A stretch of DNA of 64,000 nt. Origin: CAYMQB01 sp964392665. Its GTDB lineage: Bacteria > Hydrothermota > E44-bin80. Both the position numbers and the translations under genes were made by a program. Shown piece after piece: positions 18,019 to 27,117 of the stretch (its first letter is position 1; every line of letters begins with the position of its first letter). The stretch lies in the NCBI GenBank assembly GCA_964392665.1, contig CAYMQB010000001.1, forward strand, positions 62,001 through 126,000. The letters are read 5' to 3'. Below the pieces are notes generated by a model that saw only the letters and a program-made list of their open reading frames with translations, had not been told where the DNA came from and made no database searches.

Positions 18019-18474
18019 ATGACAAAGAAACAGACAAAAGCTCTTGCAGTATTTCTTGGTTTACTCACACTATATACTTTTAGCGGATGTGGTTTGAATC
18101 CTACCCCTGCCCCAGGTGTAATATCGGGAGCAGACAGTTTGTTTGCACCGAAGAATTCGGATGCTGACTTCGTTTTCACTAAATCCGGACAGCATTACGG
18201 AACATTCAGGCTTACCGCGTATGTTACAAATGCCGTTCTCAAAACACCACAGGGCGGAGGTATATTTAGGAGTTCTGAGAATCTGAATGAAGCACCAGAA
18301 ACAGGTTATTCTGCAAGTGAAGAATGCGGATTTTACTACTACTATATGATAACAGATGGAGATCTCCATTATGCAAAGGTTTTTATTCATACAATGTCAA
18401 CCAATCAGGATGGAATTGATATACACTTCAATTGGTGGTTGCAAACAGATGCAGGAGATAGAAACTTCAAATGA
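18019..18474 (+). CDS. Small lipoprotein of unknown function
   Basis: The ATG at 18019, three bases after the lapB stop, opens a lipoprotein signal (MTKKQTKALAVFLGLLTLYT then FSGC, Cys about residue 24). The mature part of about 128 residues is beta-rich and aromatic (CGFYYYYMITDGDLHYAKVF, FNWWLQTDAGDRNF) and resembles a beta-sandwich. No family is recognised. The open frame extends upstream to 17923, but that part overlaps lapB and is not expected to be coding. Its position in the lapAB-SPOR cluster suggests an envelope role. Confidence 0.75.
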   Translation: MTKKQTKALAVFLGLLTLYTFSGCGLNPTPAPGVISGADSLFAPKNSDADFVFTKSGQHYGTFRLTAYVTNAVLKTPQGGGIFRSSENLNEAPETGYSASEECGFYYYYMITDGDLHYAKVFIHTMSTNQDGIDIHFNWWLQTDAGDRNFK

Positions 18475-19214
18475 ACATTCTGCCTATAATGCTCTTGGCT
18501 TTAATAACCGCACAGAATAACAATACGATGGCAAACATTAACAATCTTTATGAAGAAGGCAGGTTCAAAGAAGCAAAGTCAAAGCTTCTTGAGATACTAA
18601 CGGATGAAACAACGGAGCAAAGTTTACTACTGCAAGGTCTTCTGGAGTCAGATGGTCAGAAATCTCAACTATTGCTAACACAATTCGTGAATGCTTTTCC
18701 ACAAAGCAACTATCTGCCCCGTGCATTGTTCTTCATTGCACAGTATCAGTTTCTAAAGGGGAAGTATGAAAAGGCAATCCAAACATTTAAGAAGATAAGA
18801 AGGACCGCTTCCGAAACACAGTATTCGGAGAAAGCTTGTTTGTGGATTGCGCTCTGCTATCTCGCTTTAAGAGACAAAAACAATGCGATACTCTGGCATA
18901 AGAAAATAGAAGACAAAGAACTCCAAGCATCCAATCTTGCAAAATCTATTCTTGTTTTAGAAAACAAGAAATCGAGGACTTACAGTATTCAGACAGGTTC
19001 CTTCACAACTAAGGGAACAGCCTTACAACTTCTGGGTTCATTGAAGAAAAAGGGATATGACACATGGTTAGCTACAACCAAAAAAGATGGAATCAAGTTC
19101 TATCGCGTTTTAATTGGTCAATTTGATTCCAGGCAAAAGGCAACGGGATTTTCGAAGCTTTTCTCCGAAAAGGAAAACCTTCCTTTCTGGATTGTTAGTT
19201 TAAAAAAACTTTAG
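18471..19214 (+). CDS. TPR and SPOR domain periplasmic protein
   Basis: This 247-residue protein begins with a short hydrophobic signal (MNILPIMLLALITA), then a helical TPR-like region (about 20-160; LYEEGRFKEAKSKLLEIL, FLKGKYEKAIQTFKKI). A C-terminal SPOR domain follows (about 168-247; SYSIQTGSFTTKGTA..., FYRVLIGQF). SPOR domains bind denuded peptidoglycan glycans and often mark cell-division or wall-remodelling proteins. The start overlaps the previous stop by 4 nt (ATGA). Confidence 0.85.
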   Translation: MNILPIMLLALITAQNNNTMANINNLYEEGRFKEAKSKLLEILTDETTEQSLLLQGLLESDGQKSQLLLTQFVNAFPQSNYLPRALFFIAQYQFLKGKYEKAIQTFKKIRRTASETQYSEKACLWIALCYLALRDKNNAILWHKKIEDKELQASNLAKSILVLENKKSRTYSIQTGSFTTKGTALQLLGSLKKKGYDTWLATTKKDGIKFYRVLIGQFDSRQKATGFSKLFSEKENLPFWIVSLKKL

Positions 19215-19273
19215 CAAACATATAAGAAAATCAAAAACCAATTCTTAGGCGTTTCACATTTAATTTCCAATCA

Positions 19274-21862
19274 ATGAGTTCCATGCATAAGGTTACTCCA
19301 CTCCTCAAGCAGTATTTAAAAATTAAATCCGAGCACGAAGATAGTCTCCTCCTTTTTAGAATGGGAGATTTTTACGAAACCTTCTTCAAAGATGCTGAGC
19401 TTGCATCGAAGATTTTGCATATTGCACTTACATCCAGGTCACATGGAAAATCGAATAGGATTCCACTCGCGGGTATTCCGGTAAAGGCTGCGGACAATTA
19501 TATTACGAAATTGATAAAGGCTGGAGTGAAAGTCTCAATTTGCGAACAATTAGAAGATCCGGCTTTAGCGAAGGGTATCGTGAAAAGAGATGTTGTCGAA
19601 GTTATAACTCCAGGAACTGTTACAAATCCCAACTTATTAGACTCCGGAAAAAACAACTTTCTTGCGGCACTAAAATCCGATAATAAAGGCGATTTCGGAT
19701 TTTCTTACTGCGACCTCTCAACAGGAGATTTCTATGTCGAAGAATTGAAAAGAACCGACTTGCTGGATGAACTTAGAAGAATAGAACCTGGTGAAATTAT
19801 AGTCAGTGAAAATGAAACCTTTCCCCTTCCGGATGACCTCGTTTTAACAACTTTAACAGATATGTTTTTTCAATATGAATACGCAAAACAAACGCTAATG
19901 AAGCACTTTAAAGTCGAGACATTAGCTGGTTTTGATATTGAAAAATTCTATTTTGGTATTGGAGCTGCAGGAGCCATTCTTAAATATCTAACGGATATGC
20001 AAAAAAGAAAACTCAACCATATAAATAACATAAAACGAGTTGACATTAACGGCAAGTTAATGCTGGATACTTCAACCGTTAAAAATCTCGAACTTATAAA
20101 GAGATTTGACGGTTCATTAGACAACACACTGTTTTCTACTCTTAACGAAACAGTAACTCCTATGGGAATGAGAACTTTAAGGATGAATCTTTTGAATCCA
20201 CTCTCCAACCTCAATGAAATCGAAAAGAGACTCGAATCCGTGACCCAGCTTATTAATGAAAACACCGAAGCGAACAGAGCGAGGAAAATTATGAAATCCA
20301 TTTCCGATCTGGAAAGACTAACTGCAAGAATATCAACTGAAAGATCAAATGCAAGAGACCTTATACAATTAAAGAATTCACTCAAAAAAATACCTCAACT
20401 GAAAGCGACTATGAAAAACTTCAGTGCCGAGTTACTAAAAGATACCACCAATAGCTTATTAGATTTCAGAGAGACGGTAATGTATCTTGAAAAATCCATT
20501 GTCGATGAGCCACCAATCACCATCAAAGAAGGTGGTATAATAAAAGATGGTATCGATTCCGAACTCGATAGAATAAGAAAAATAGTATCGGAAGGAAAAC
20601 AATGGATTGTAAACCTCCAGAAGAAAGAAAGGAAAAAAACACACATTTCTTCATTAAAGGTTGCATATAATTCGGTTTTTGGATACTATATCGAAGTTAC
20701 CAAACCAAACTTGAAACTTGTACCCGATAACTACATACGAAAACAAACTTTATCGAATTGTGAAAGGTTTGTTACGACTGAACTGAAGGAATATGAGAAC
20801 ACAATCTTGGGCTCTGAAGAAAAGATAAACAAACTCGAGTACAGTCTTTTCGTTACAGTAAGGAAGAACGTTTCGGAAATTTCCGAGAAAATCCAAATGT
20901 CTGCGAAGGCAATTGCATTAATAGACCTACTTACTTCTTTTGCTCTATTGGCCCGAAAAAACGACTACAAAAGACCAAAAGTAAATAACTCCGATGTAAT
21001 CAAAATTACACAGGGAAGACATCCAGTTATAGAAAATGTAATCAACAGAGAAGCATTCATTCCCAACGATGTTGTACTGGACAATAGCAATAATCAAATC
21101 CTCATTATCACGGGACCAAATATGTCAGGTAAATCAACATATCTTCGTCAGGTTGCCTTAATCGTTATTATGGCACATATGGGTTGTTTCGTTCCAGCTC
21201 AAAGTGCTGAAATAGGTAAAATCGATAGGGTTTTCACAAGAATCGGCGCAACCGATGACCTTTCAAAAGGTGTAAGCACCTTTTTAGCCGAAATGATAGA
21301 AACCGCAAAGATTCTGAATAATGCGACTGACAGGAGTCTTGTAATTATGGATGAAGTTGGTCGGGGAACAAGTACTTTCGATGGGCTTTCCATTGCCTGG
21401 AGTGTTTGCGAGTTTCTTCACAACAATCAAGTCGTTCATCCCAAAACCATCTTTGCAACACATTATCATGAGCTAACCGAATTGCAGAAAATGTTAAAAG
21501 GCATTAAAAATTTCAATGTTTCAGTCAAAAGATGGGGAGACAAAATCATTTTTCTTAGAAAAGTGGTCCCTGGAGGTGCAGATGAAAGCTACGGAGTCGA
21601 TGTTGCGCGACTTGCTGGCTTCCCAGATATAGTTATATCAAGAGCAAGAGAAATACTCCAGGAACTCGAAGAAAAAGAACAAGACAATTTAGCAAAAAAA
21701 CACAGAAGAACTCGAGAGAAGAAAAAAACGGACAGGCAACTTACGCTTTTCACACCCTCTGAGAATACAATTATAGAAGGAATTAAGTCTATCGATGTAA
21801 CTAAAATAACACCACTGGAAGCAATTAACCTACTCAGCGAGTGGAGAAAACTACTGGACTAA
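19274..21862 (+). CDS. mutS: DNA mismatch repair protein MutS
   Basis: MutS recognises mismatches and small loops. At 862 residues it is a full-length MutS1: the mismatch-binding Phe-x-Glu in GDFYETF (Phe33, Glu35), connector, lever and clamp domains, then the ATPase with Walker A GPNMSGKST (about residue 615) and the conserved VIMDEVGRGTSTFDG and FATHYHEL motifs. A basic linker and C-terminal helices follow. No mutL is visible here. Position 59 nt after the SPOR gene suggests read-through from the mtaB-lap cluster. Confidence 0.97.
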   Translation: MSSMHKVTPLLKQYLKIKSEHEDSLLLFRMGDFYETFFKDAELASKILHIALTSRSHGKSNRIPLAGIPVKAADNYITKLIKAGVKVSICEQLEDPALAKGIVKRDVVEVITPGTVTNPNLLDSGKNNFLAALKSDNKGDFGFSYCDLSTGDFYVEELKRTDLLDELRRIEPGEIIVSENETFPLPDDLVLTTLTDMFFQYEYAKQTLMKHFKVETLAGFDIEKFYFGIGAAGAILKYLTDMQKRKLNHINNIKRVDINGKLMLDTSTVKNLELIKRFDGSLDNTLFSTLNETVTPMGMRTLRMNLLNPLSNLNEIEKRLESVTQLINENTEANRARKIMKSISDLERLTARISTERSNARDLIQLKNSLKKIPQLKATMKNFSAELLKDTTNSLLDFRETVMYLEKSIVDEPPITIKEGGIIKDGIDSELDRIRKIVSEGKQWIVNLQKKERKKTHISSLKVAYNSVFGYYIEVTKPNLKLVPDNYIRKQTLSNCERFVTTELKEYENTILGSEEKINKLEYSLFVTVRKNVSEISEKIQMSAKAIALIDLLTSFALLARKNDYKRPKVNNSDVIKITQGRHPVIENVINREAFIPNDVVLDNSNNQILIITGPNMSGKSTYLRQVALIVIMAHMGCFVPAQSAEIGKIDRVFTRIGATDDLSKGVSTFLAEMIETAKILNNATDRSLVIMDEVGRGTSTFDGLSIAWSVCEFLHNNQVVHPKTIFATHYHELTELQKMLKGIKNFNVSVKRWGDKIIFLRKVVPGGADESYGVDVARLAGFPDIVISRAREILQELEEKEQDNLAKKHRRTREKKKTDRQLTLFTPSENTIIEGIKSIDVTKITPLEAINLLSEWRKLLD

Positions 21863-21878
21863 AACATGTAAACCAAGG

Positions 21879-23636
21879 TTATTTTGATGGAAGAATTACA
21901 GTAAAGACAGAACCTTTATTCATCCTGCTTTTCACTTTTATATCACCGCCGAAAAACTTGATGATTTCCAAGGCAAGAGGAAGTCCGATTCCCGCTCCCT
22001 CAAAACCTCTTCTTGCAGAACTCTCAATCTGAAAAAATCGATTGAATATAAGTTTTTCATACATCTTATCAAATCCTATGCCTGAATCTTTAATCTCTAT
22101 AATGGCATCCCCTTTGCTTTTGTAGCACCTAATACCGACTTTACCCTTCTTTTTGTTGAATTTCACGGAATTATCCAGAATGTTTACAAACGCTGTGAGT
22201 AATTTTTCGCGATTGGCTTCCACTATTAGGTTACCACTCTCGCATGTCCTAACAATCTGTATTTGCTTTTCCAATGCCTTATGTTTTACAGCTTCTACTG
22301 CTCTATCTAAAATAGATGTTAGATTAAGCAACTCCTTGGGGATAACTAATTCCGAGCCAAGTTCCATACTTGAAATGTCAATGAGATTATCTATATTTCT
22401 TATCAGTCTTTCCACATTTTTCTTTACTGCAAAAAGCGAAAGCCTTTGTTTTTCAGTCAATGCTCCAAATTTCTCCTTGATTAAGAGTTCCGTAAAACCT
22501 TGTATGGATACAAGAGGTGTTCTGAGTTCATGAGAAATGTTGGATATTAGATTACTTTTTGAAAAACTCAAGGTTTGAAGCTCCTGGTTTGCATTTTTTA
22601 ATTCATTTGTTAGATGCTCCAACTCCGATTTTTTCGCCTTAAGTTCCGTAAAAATTTGCATTCGTCTTATAATTGCTGCAGCAAGTGAGGAAAATATGCT
22701 TGCTGTATCTATATCTTCCTTAGTAAAAGGTTTCCCTGTCTTTCCTCTCACAACATAAAAAACACCTATAACTTCTTTTGAAGTACTTAATGGCGAGACA
22801 ATCAACCTTTTCACACCGAAAAGCTTCACAAACTTCTGCATTACAATTGGATCATTTGGAGCATCGTTCGTTAAATAAGACTTTTTTGAATTTATTACTC
22901 TACTTGCCAGACTAATTTCTCCTATGTTGTACTGCAGCGTTCTCAGCTTAGTTGCAGAAGCTCCGTAACCAGGAAGCTGAGCTACAACTAAACCTGTTTT
23001 CTTTTTGTAAAGTGAAATAGTACATTTATCTGCTCCCAGTAACTTACCACCCATAGAAACAATATTTCCGAAGACGGTTCTCATACTGGTAGCCTCGCTC
23101 ACCTTTCTGCTAATATTAATAAGTTCTAACTTCTGTTTCTCCTTTTTCCTAAGGTTCTCGAACAGCAGTGCATTTTGCATTGTAATCGCTACCAATGTGG
23201 CAAAACCTTCGAGTAAACTTATCTCATCTTTGAGGAATCCGTCTTTTTCTTTTTTCTCGAAATTGAAAACACCTAGAAGTTTCTTTCCCACAATAAGCGG
23301 AATGGCTAATTCCGATTTGGTTCTTGAAAAGCGACGTATATAGCCCTTCACATTGGAAATATCAGGAATATAGATCGTTTTCATCTTCCTTGCACATTTT
23401 CCCGTTATACCTTCTCCCATATGCAACCTGAAGCTACCAATGCCCTTTTTAAAGCCGATAGAGTTTTTTAGGTACAGCTCACCGGTATTTTCGTCCAGTA
23501 ATAGAAGACCGCAATTCTGGATGCCAAATTTTGCTTTTACGGACTTTAAAGTTTTTTCGATCAAGCTATCGAAATTCGTTATTTTCCACAAGCTTTCAAG
23601 AATCTTTACAAAGAAATTCAGCTGCTTTTTTCTCAT
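21879..23636 (-). CDS. Cytosolic GAF-GAF sensor histidine kinase
   Basis: This protein of about 585 residues has no membrane segment. Two GAF domains (about 15-155 and 180-325) come first, then a short coiled coil, a HisKA domain with the phospho-acceptor in NISHELRTPLVSIQGF (about residue 370) and a HATPase domain with N-box, DSGIGFDK and GAGIGLPLA. It should autophosphorylate in response to a soluble or redox signal bound by the GAF domains; the ligand is unknown. No response regulator lies beside it. The upstream gene encodes a beta-flower protein whose stop overlaps this start region (TTG 23642 or ATG 23636), so the two are probably coupled. Confidence 0.9.
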   Translation of the reverse strand: MRKKQLNFFVKILESLWKITNFDSLIEKTLKSVKAKFGIQNCGLLLLDENTGELYLKNSIGFKKGIGSFRLHMGEGITGKCARKMKTIYIPDISNVKGYIRRFSRTKSELAIPLIVGKKLLGVFNFEKKEKDGFLKDEISLLEGFATLVAITMQNALLFENLRKKEKQKLELINISRKVSEATSMRTVFGNIVSMGGKLLGADKCTISLYKKKTGLVVAQLPGYGASATKLRTLQYNIGEISLASRVINSKKSYLTNDAPNDPIVMQKFVKLFGVKRLIVSPLSTSKEVIGVFYVVRGKTGKPFTKEDIDTASIFSSLAAAIIRRMQIFTELKAKKSELEHLTNELKNANQELQTLSFSKSNLISNISHELRTPLVSIQGFTELLIKEKFGALTEKQRLSLFAVKKNVERLIRNIDNLIDISSMELGSELVIPKELLNLTSILDRAVEAVKHKALEKQIQIVRTCESGNLIVEANREKLLTAFVNILDNSVKFNKKKGKVGIRCYKSKGDAIIEIKDSGIGFDKMYEKLIFNRFFQIESSARRGFEGAGIGLPLALEIIKFFGGDIKVKSRMNKGSVFTVILPSK

Positions 23637-23638
23637 AA

Positions 23639-24010
23639 TCAAGCACTCTTTTGATAAAGATCTATAACCTTAAAGACAAGAATAGCAACAGCGACTTTTA
23701 GATCTCTTTTTAAACCTTTGTCATAATAGCCTAAAGTGTTAAAAAATAGATCCTTTACTTCCTCTTCAAAAAAATAGCACAGCGGATCATAATTGGAGTC
23801 CCCTATTATATTTTCATCAATATTGCCAACTATTTTGAATTCCTTGTTTAATATCTGATTATCTTTTATGTAACCGAGTGTGTCGAAATACTTATCTTTT
23901 ATTTCTTCATCCGTCAGAATACCAATCGTCTCATACAATTTGTCCTTTATCTCGTTTTCATCCACATATCCAATATTATTTCCAGCCTGGTCCCTTATTT
24001 CCGCTTTCAT
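23639..24010 (-). CDS. Beta-flower-type repeat protein
   Basis: This 123-residue soluble protein is built of about five or six repeats of 16-17 residues with the pattern 'I/L-G-x-I/V-x-x-x-x-I-x-D-K-x-F/Y' (NNIGYVDENEIKDKLY, TIGILTDEEIKDKYF, TLGYIKDNQILNKEF). This resembles the 4-fold/5-fold beta-flower families of unknown function. The ATG at 24010 follows a GGAGG site. The stop overlaps the start of the histidine kinase, suggesting the protein may supply or modulate its signal (inference). Confidence 0.75.
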   Translation of the reverse strand: MKAEIRDQAGNNIGYVDENEIKDKLYETIGILTDEEIKDKYFDTLGYIKDNQILNKEFKIVGNIDENIIGDSNYDPLCYFFEEEVKDLFFNTLGYYDKGLKRDLKVAVAILVFKVIDLYQKSA

Positions 24011-24042
24011 ATTGCCTCCTTATTATACTATAAAAGGCTCAC

Positions 24043-24843
24043 CTATTTGTCAAGAATTTTAAGGTTGAATCCTTCGAAAACCCTTTGCACACTGTTATTA
24101 TTATCAATAAGGAGTAGTTCTCCCGATTTACCTATGCCAATAACTTTACCATATTTATCTTTACCTGAGCTCGATTTAATTTCAACTTCTTTCCCTAACT
24201 CATACGAAAACGCTCTCCATTCACGAGCCAAATCCTCTGTTCCTTCTTCTTTATACTGCATAATCATCGAGTCAAGTTCCTTTAAAATTTGAATCACTAA
24301 CTTATACCTTGAAGACCTTTTTTGTAATACAATCGCTAACGAAATTGCACTCTGTTCCAATCCCTCCGGAAAATCCCTTTGATTTACATTAATACCCACA
24401 CCAACAATGATTGATTTAAATGAGTTTCCAACAGTTTTTACTTCAATAAGAAGTCCACCAAGTTTTCTATCAAGCAGCATTATGTCGTTTGGCCAACGTA
24501 AAGATGTTCTCAATCTCTTCTCGTTCGTTTCTGCCAGCACTGTATTACAAGCTTTAGCACAGGAAAGTCCACAAAGTATGTTTAACACACTTATATACTT
24601 CCCGAAATTGCAGTCAGGTATTCTTGCAGACATCCACAAACCACCGGGTGGCGACCACCACACGTTGTCTCTTCTACCCCGCCCTCCTATCTGTTTACCT
24701 GCTATAACAACATCCTTTGAATTATCAACATTTTCAACCAATTCCATCAGTGTTAGATTCGTAGAATCCACTTCAGGAAAGCAAATCCCTTTACGGAAGT
24801 TCTTTAATCCAAAATCCATTTCTCTATACTGCTTACTTTTCAT
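24043..24843 (-). CDS. birA: Biotin--[acetyl-CoA-carboxylase] ligase BirA (catalytic domain only)
   Basis: BirA adenylates biotin and attaches it to biotin carboxyl carrier domains. The ligase domain has the biotin/ATP loop GGRGRRDNVWWSPPGG (about residues 55-70), the RWPNDIML motif and KLGGLLIE, then a C-terminal SH3-like domain. There is no N-terminal helix-turn-helix, so it is a monofunctional ligase and not a repressor. The start is uncertain: ATG 24843 abuts a GAGGAGG, and TTG 24852 is also possible. It overlaps the end of ispG. Confidence 0.92.
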   Translation of the reverse strand: MKSKQYREMDFGLKNFRKGICFPEVDSTNLTLMELVENVDNSKDVVIAGKQIGGRGRRDNVWWSPPGGLWMSARIPDCNFGKYISVLNILCGLSCAKACNTVLAETNEKRLRTSLRWPNDIMLLDRKLGGLLIEVKTVGNSFKSIIVGVGINVNQRDFPEGLEQSAISLAIVLQKRSSRYKLVIQILKELDSMIMQYKEEGTEDLAREWRAFSYELGKEVEIKSSSGKDKYGKVIGIGKSGELLLIDNNNSVQRVFEGFNLKILDK

Positions 24844-25900
24844 CCTCCTCAAATTGTTTTATCTCCATCAGCAGAACGGACACCAACTGGTCTTCGGGCA
24901 CGGTTTTTACAATTTTTCCCTTCCTGAAAAGCACACCGACACCCTTTCCTCCTGCTATTCCAACATCCGCCAGCCTTGCTTCACCGGGACCATTTACGAT
25001 ACATCCCATTATCGCTATCTTTATATTTGTTCGTGAGTTAGCAATTGCTTCTTCAACCTTTTTCACAATATTTTCAAGCTCGATTTGCATCCTTCCGCAA
25101 GTGGGACACGAAATTATTAAGGGTCCATGTTCTCTCAACTCTAAGGACTTCAATATTTCGTATCCTGCTTTTACTTCCCTTACAGGATTTCCGGTTAATG
25201 AAATTCTTATTGTATCCCCTATGCCCTTATATAGCAGAACTGATAAACCCGAACTTGACCTAATCGAACCCGAAGAGACAGGACCTGATTCTGTTATTCC
25301 AAGATGAATGGGATAATCTATCTTTTTTGAAAGTTTGAGGTTAGCTTCAATCGTATCAATCACGGATGAGGACTTTATCGAAATTACCAGGTTTGTATAC
25401 TTAAATGATTCCATAATTTCGATGTTTCTTAGGGTACTCTCGACCAGAGCAATTGGGATAGGACCACCATATTTTTCCCATAATTCTTTTTCCAAAGACC
25501 CCGCATTTATACCTATCCTTATGGGAACACCTTTTCTCTTCGCTGCATCTACAATCCTCTTTATGTTCTGTTTCTTACCTATATTTCCAGGATTGATTCT
25601 TATTTTGTCTGCACCCTGTTCAATAGCCATAACCGCCAGTTTATAATCATAGTGAATATCGGCTACAATTGGTATTTTTATCTTCTCTTTCAAAAAAGGA
25701 ATATTCCTGCAACATGCCTTATCAAGGATTGCAATCCTCACTATTTCGCAATCTTCTTTTTCCAGTTCCTTCATTTGTTTCAATGTTTTCCGCAGATTAC
25801 CGGTGTAGGTGTTCGTCATCGATTGAACCAAAATTGGATTTCCACCACCAATTGTTTTATGGCCAATAGCAACTTCCCTTGTTTTTCTGCGCTTAATCAT
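24833..25900 (-). CDS. ispG: 4-hydroxy-3-methylbut-2-enyl diphosphate synthase IspG (GcpE)
   Basis: IspG is the iron-sulfur enzyme of the MEP pathway that converts MEcPP to HMBPP. At 355 residues it has the short bacterial form without the plant insert: TIM barrel (GGGNPILVQSMTNT, VRIAILD, IRINPGNIG) and a C-terminal domain with cluster cysteines in ISCPTCGR and MGCIVNGPGEA. Its presence shows that isoprenoids are probably made by the MEP route. It is the first gene of ispG-birA-beta-flower-kinase, with a good promoter 75-110 nt upstream. Confidence 0.96.
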   Translation of the reverse strand: MIKRRKTREVAIGHKTIGGGNPILVQSMTNTYTGNLRKTLKQMKELEKEDCEIVRIAILDKACCRNIPFLKEKIKIPIVADIHYDYKLAVMAIEQGADKIRINPGNIGKKQNIKRIVDAAKRKGVPIRIGINAGSLEKELWEKYGGPIPIALVESTLRNIEIMESFKYTNLVISIKSSSVIDTIEANLKLSKKIDYPIHLGITESGPVSSGSIRSSSGLSVLLYKGIGDTIRISLTGNPVREVKAGYEILKSLELREHGPLIISCPTCGRMQIELENIVKKVEEAIANSRTNIKIAIMGCIVNGPGEARLADVGIAGGKGVGVLFRKGKIVKTVPEDQLVSVLLMEIKQFEEDEK

Positions 25901-25981
25901 CTTCGTCTCTCAAAAGAATTAATTTCCAATTTAAACCCTCTTTTTTTGTATTTTTCATATACTTTCAACACTAACAAATGG

Positions 25982-26009
25982 ATTATAACTTAAATTACTG
26001 TTTTGTCAA
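25982..26009 (-). promoter_or_regulatory. Sigma70-type promoter of the ispG operon
   Basis: On the minus strand TTGACA (26009-26004), a 16-bp spacer and TATAAT (25987-25982) predict a start near 25975, leaving a 75-nt leader. Confidence 0.65.
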
Positions 26010-26137
26010 TTAAAAATTCACTATCTCCATTATACGGCACCAGCTGTTAAACTTTTCTTCACAATCCTTTTAAAGTTTTAGATACAAATGTAAATTTCGG
26101 TTTTCACTCTCACCTTATAATCGCAAAGTAAAAAATG

Positions 26138-26166
26138 TTGACAAGCGCCTGAAAAAATGCTACAAT
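26138..26166 (+). promoter_or_regulatory. Sigma70-type promoter of tRNA-Lys
   Basis: TTGACA (26138-26143), a 17-bp spacer and TACAAT (26161-26166) predict a start near 26173, six bases before the tRNA. It may also serve the cNMP gene and tRNA-Glu. Confidence 0.75.
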
Positions 26167-26178
26167 AAAATAGTTTAT

Positions 26179-26251
26179 GGGCCGTTAGCTCAGTTGGTAG
26201 AGCATCGGACTTTTAATCCGAGGGTCGCGCGTTCGAACCGCGCACGGCTCA
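26179..26251 (+). tRNA. tRNA-Lys (TTT)
   Basis: The 73-nt cloverleaf has acceptor arms GGGCCGT/ACGGCTC with discriminator A, a D arm GCTCAGTTGGTAGAGC, and anticodon loop CTTTTAA giving TTT. The T loop TTCGAAC is canonical. CCA is not encoded. Confidence 0.96.
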
Positions 26252-26296
26252 TTAAATTTTCAATTAAGATTTAGAAAATTATACCTGGAGGTTGTT

Positions 26297-26821
26297 ATGG
26301 CATTAGAAAATGATTTTATACTGGGAAATCTTTTGCTCTTTAGAAATTTGAACGAAAATGAATTACAGATTGTTTCAAAACAGTTAAAGGAAAAAAAATT
26401 CGATGCGAATGCAAAGGTGTTCGAAGAAAAAAGCATAGGTGATGAACTTTATATCATTAAAAATGGAAAAGTAGAAATTACACTGACAAGGGATGAATCA
26501 GTTCTGGTTCTTGCAGAATTAGGCGAATATTCCTTTTTTGGTGAAATGGCAGTTCTAACCGAAAAAGAACGTTCCGCTACTGTAACCACTGTTGAACCGT
26601 GCACCTTTCTGATACTGAGAAGAAAACAACTTCTTTCGTTTCTTGATTCCCATCCAAAAATTGCTGCAAGTATTTTTCAGGCTCTTGCTGAAGTCCTAAG
26701 CAACAGAATTGCGAAAACCAACAATAATCTTGAGACATACTTCCTGATAAATAAGGCAATAGTTGATAATGAGCAATTCAGAAAACTCTACATAATGAGC
26801 AAAACTTCCAAAAACAAATAG
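26297..26821 (+). CDS. Cyclic nucleotide-binding domain protein
   Basis: This 174-residue protein is a single cNMP-binding beta-roll (about residues 10-125: FDANAKVFEEKSIGDELYII, FFGEMAVLTEKERSATV) with a C-terminal helix. FGEM..L......SA.V is the phosphate-binding cassette, though the usual Arg in R-S-A is present here as E-R-S-A. No DNA-binding helix-turn-helix is present, so it is not a typical CRP regulator. The ATG follows a GGAGG. The gene lies between tRNA-Lys and tRNA-Glu on the same strand, and its TAG stop shares its last base with the tRNA-Glu 5' end. Confidence 0.85.
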   Translation: MALENDFILGNLLLFRNLNENELQIVSKQLKEKKFDANAKVFEEKSIGDELYIIKNGKVEITLTRDESVLVLAELGEYSFFGEMAVLTEKERSATVTTVEPCTFLILRRKQLLSFLDSHPKIAASIFQALAEVLSNRIAKTNNNLETYFLINKAIVDNEQFRKLYIMSKTSKNK

Positions 26822-26893
26822 TCCCCATCGTCTAACCGGTTAGGATACCACTCTTTCAAGGTGGTGGCACGGGTTCAAATCCCGTTGGGGACG
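26821..26893 (+). tRNA. tRNA-Glu (TTC)
   Basis: The 73-nt cloverleaf has acceptor arms GTCCCCA/TGGGGAC with discriminator G, anticodon loop CTTTCAA giving TTC and T loop TTCAAAT. CCA is not encoded. The first base is also the last base of the upstream cNMP gene's stop codon. Confidence 0.96.
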
Positions 26894-26915
26894 CTTATAA
26901 AAGGCAAACAAAATT

Positions 26916-27093
26916 AACAGGGAATGGAAGAGAATACAAGAGATAAAAAAATAGAGTGGATAGAAGAGAAAAAAAGTAAGTTATGAAAGATAGAAATTCT
27001 GTATCCCCAATAATACAGGCAAAGGGTCCAGCTTAACAATAAATGTTTTTTGTTTTAACAAAATTTCTCTTTAAATCTCTTAAATTCCCTGTT
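26916..27093 (+). repeat. 178-bp segment bounded by 29-nt imperfect inverted repeats
   Basis: The arms 26916-26944 and 27065-27093 pair at 23 of 29 positions, starting with an exact AACAGGGAAT/ATTCCCTGTT. The segment fills the gap between tRNA-Glu and mgtE. It could be a MITE-like element, although no target duplication is obvious, or a long-range stem in the mgtE leader. Confidence 0.5.
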
Positions 27094-27117
27094 GACAATA
27101 ATATTAATTTTTGAAAT

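Noticed and set aside
19948..20385. 145-residue minus-strand ORF inside mutS
   Set aside because: It mirrors the mutS frame; Ser/Leu/Phe-rich composition is typical of an antisense shadow.
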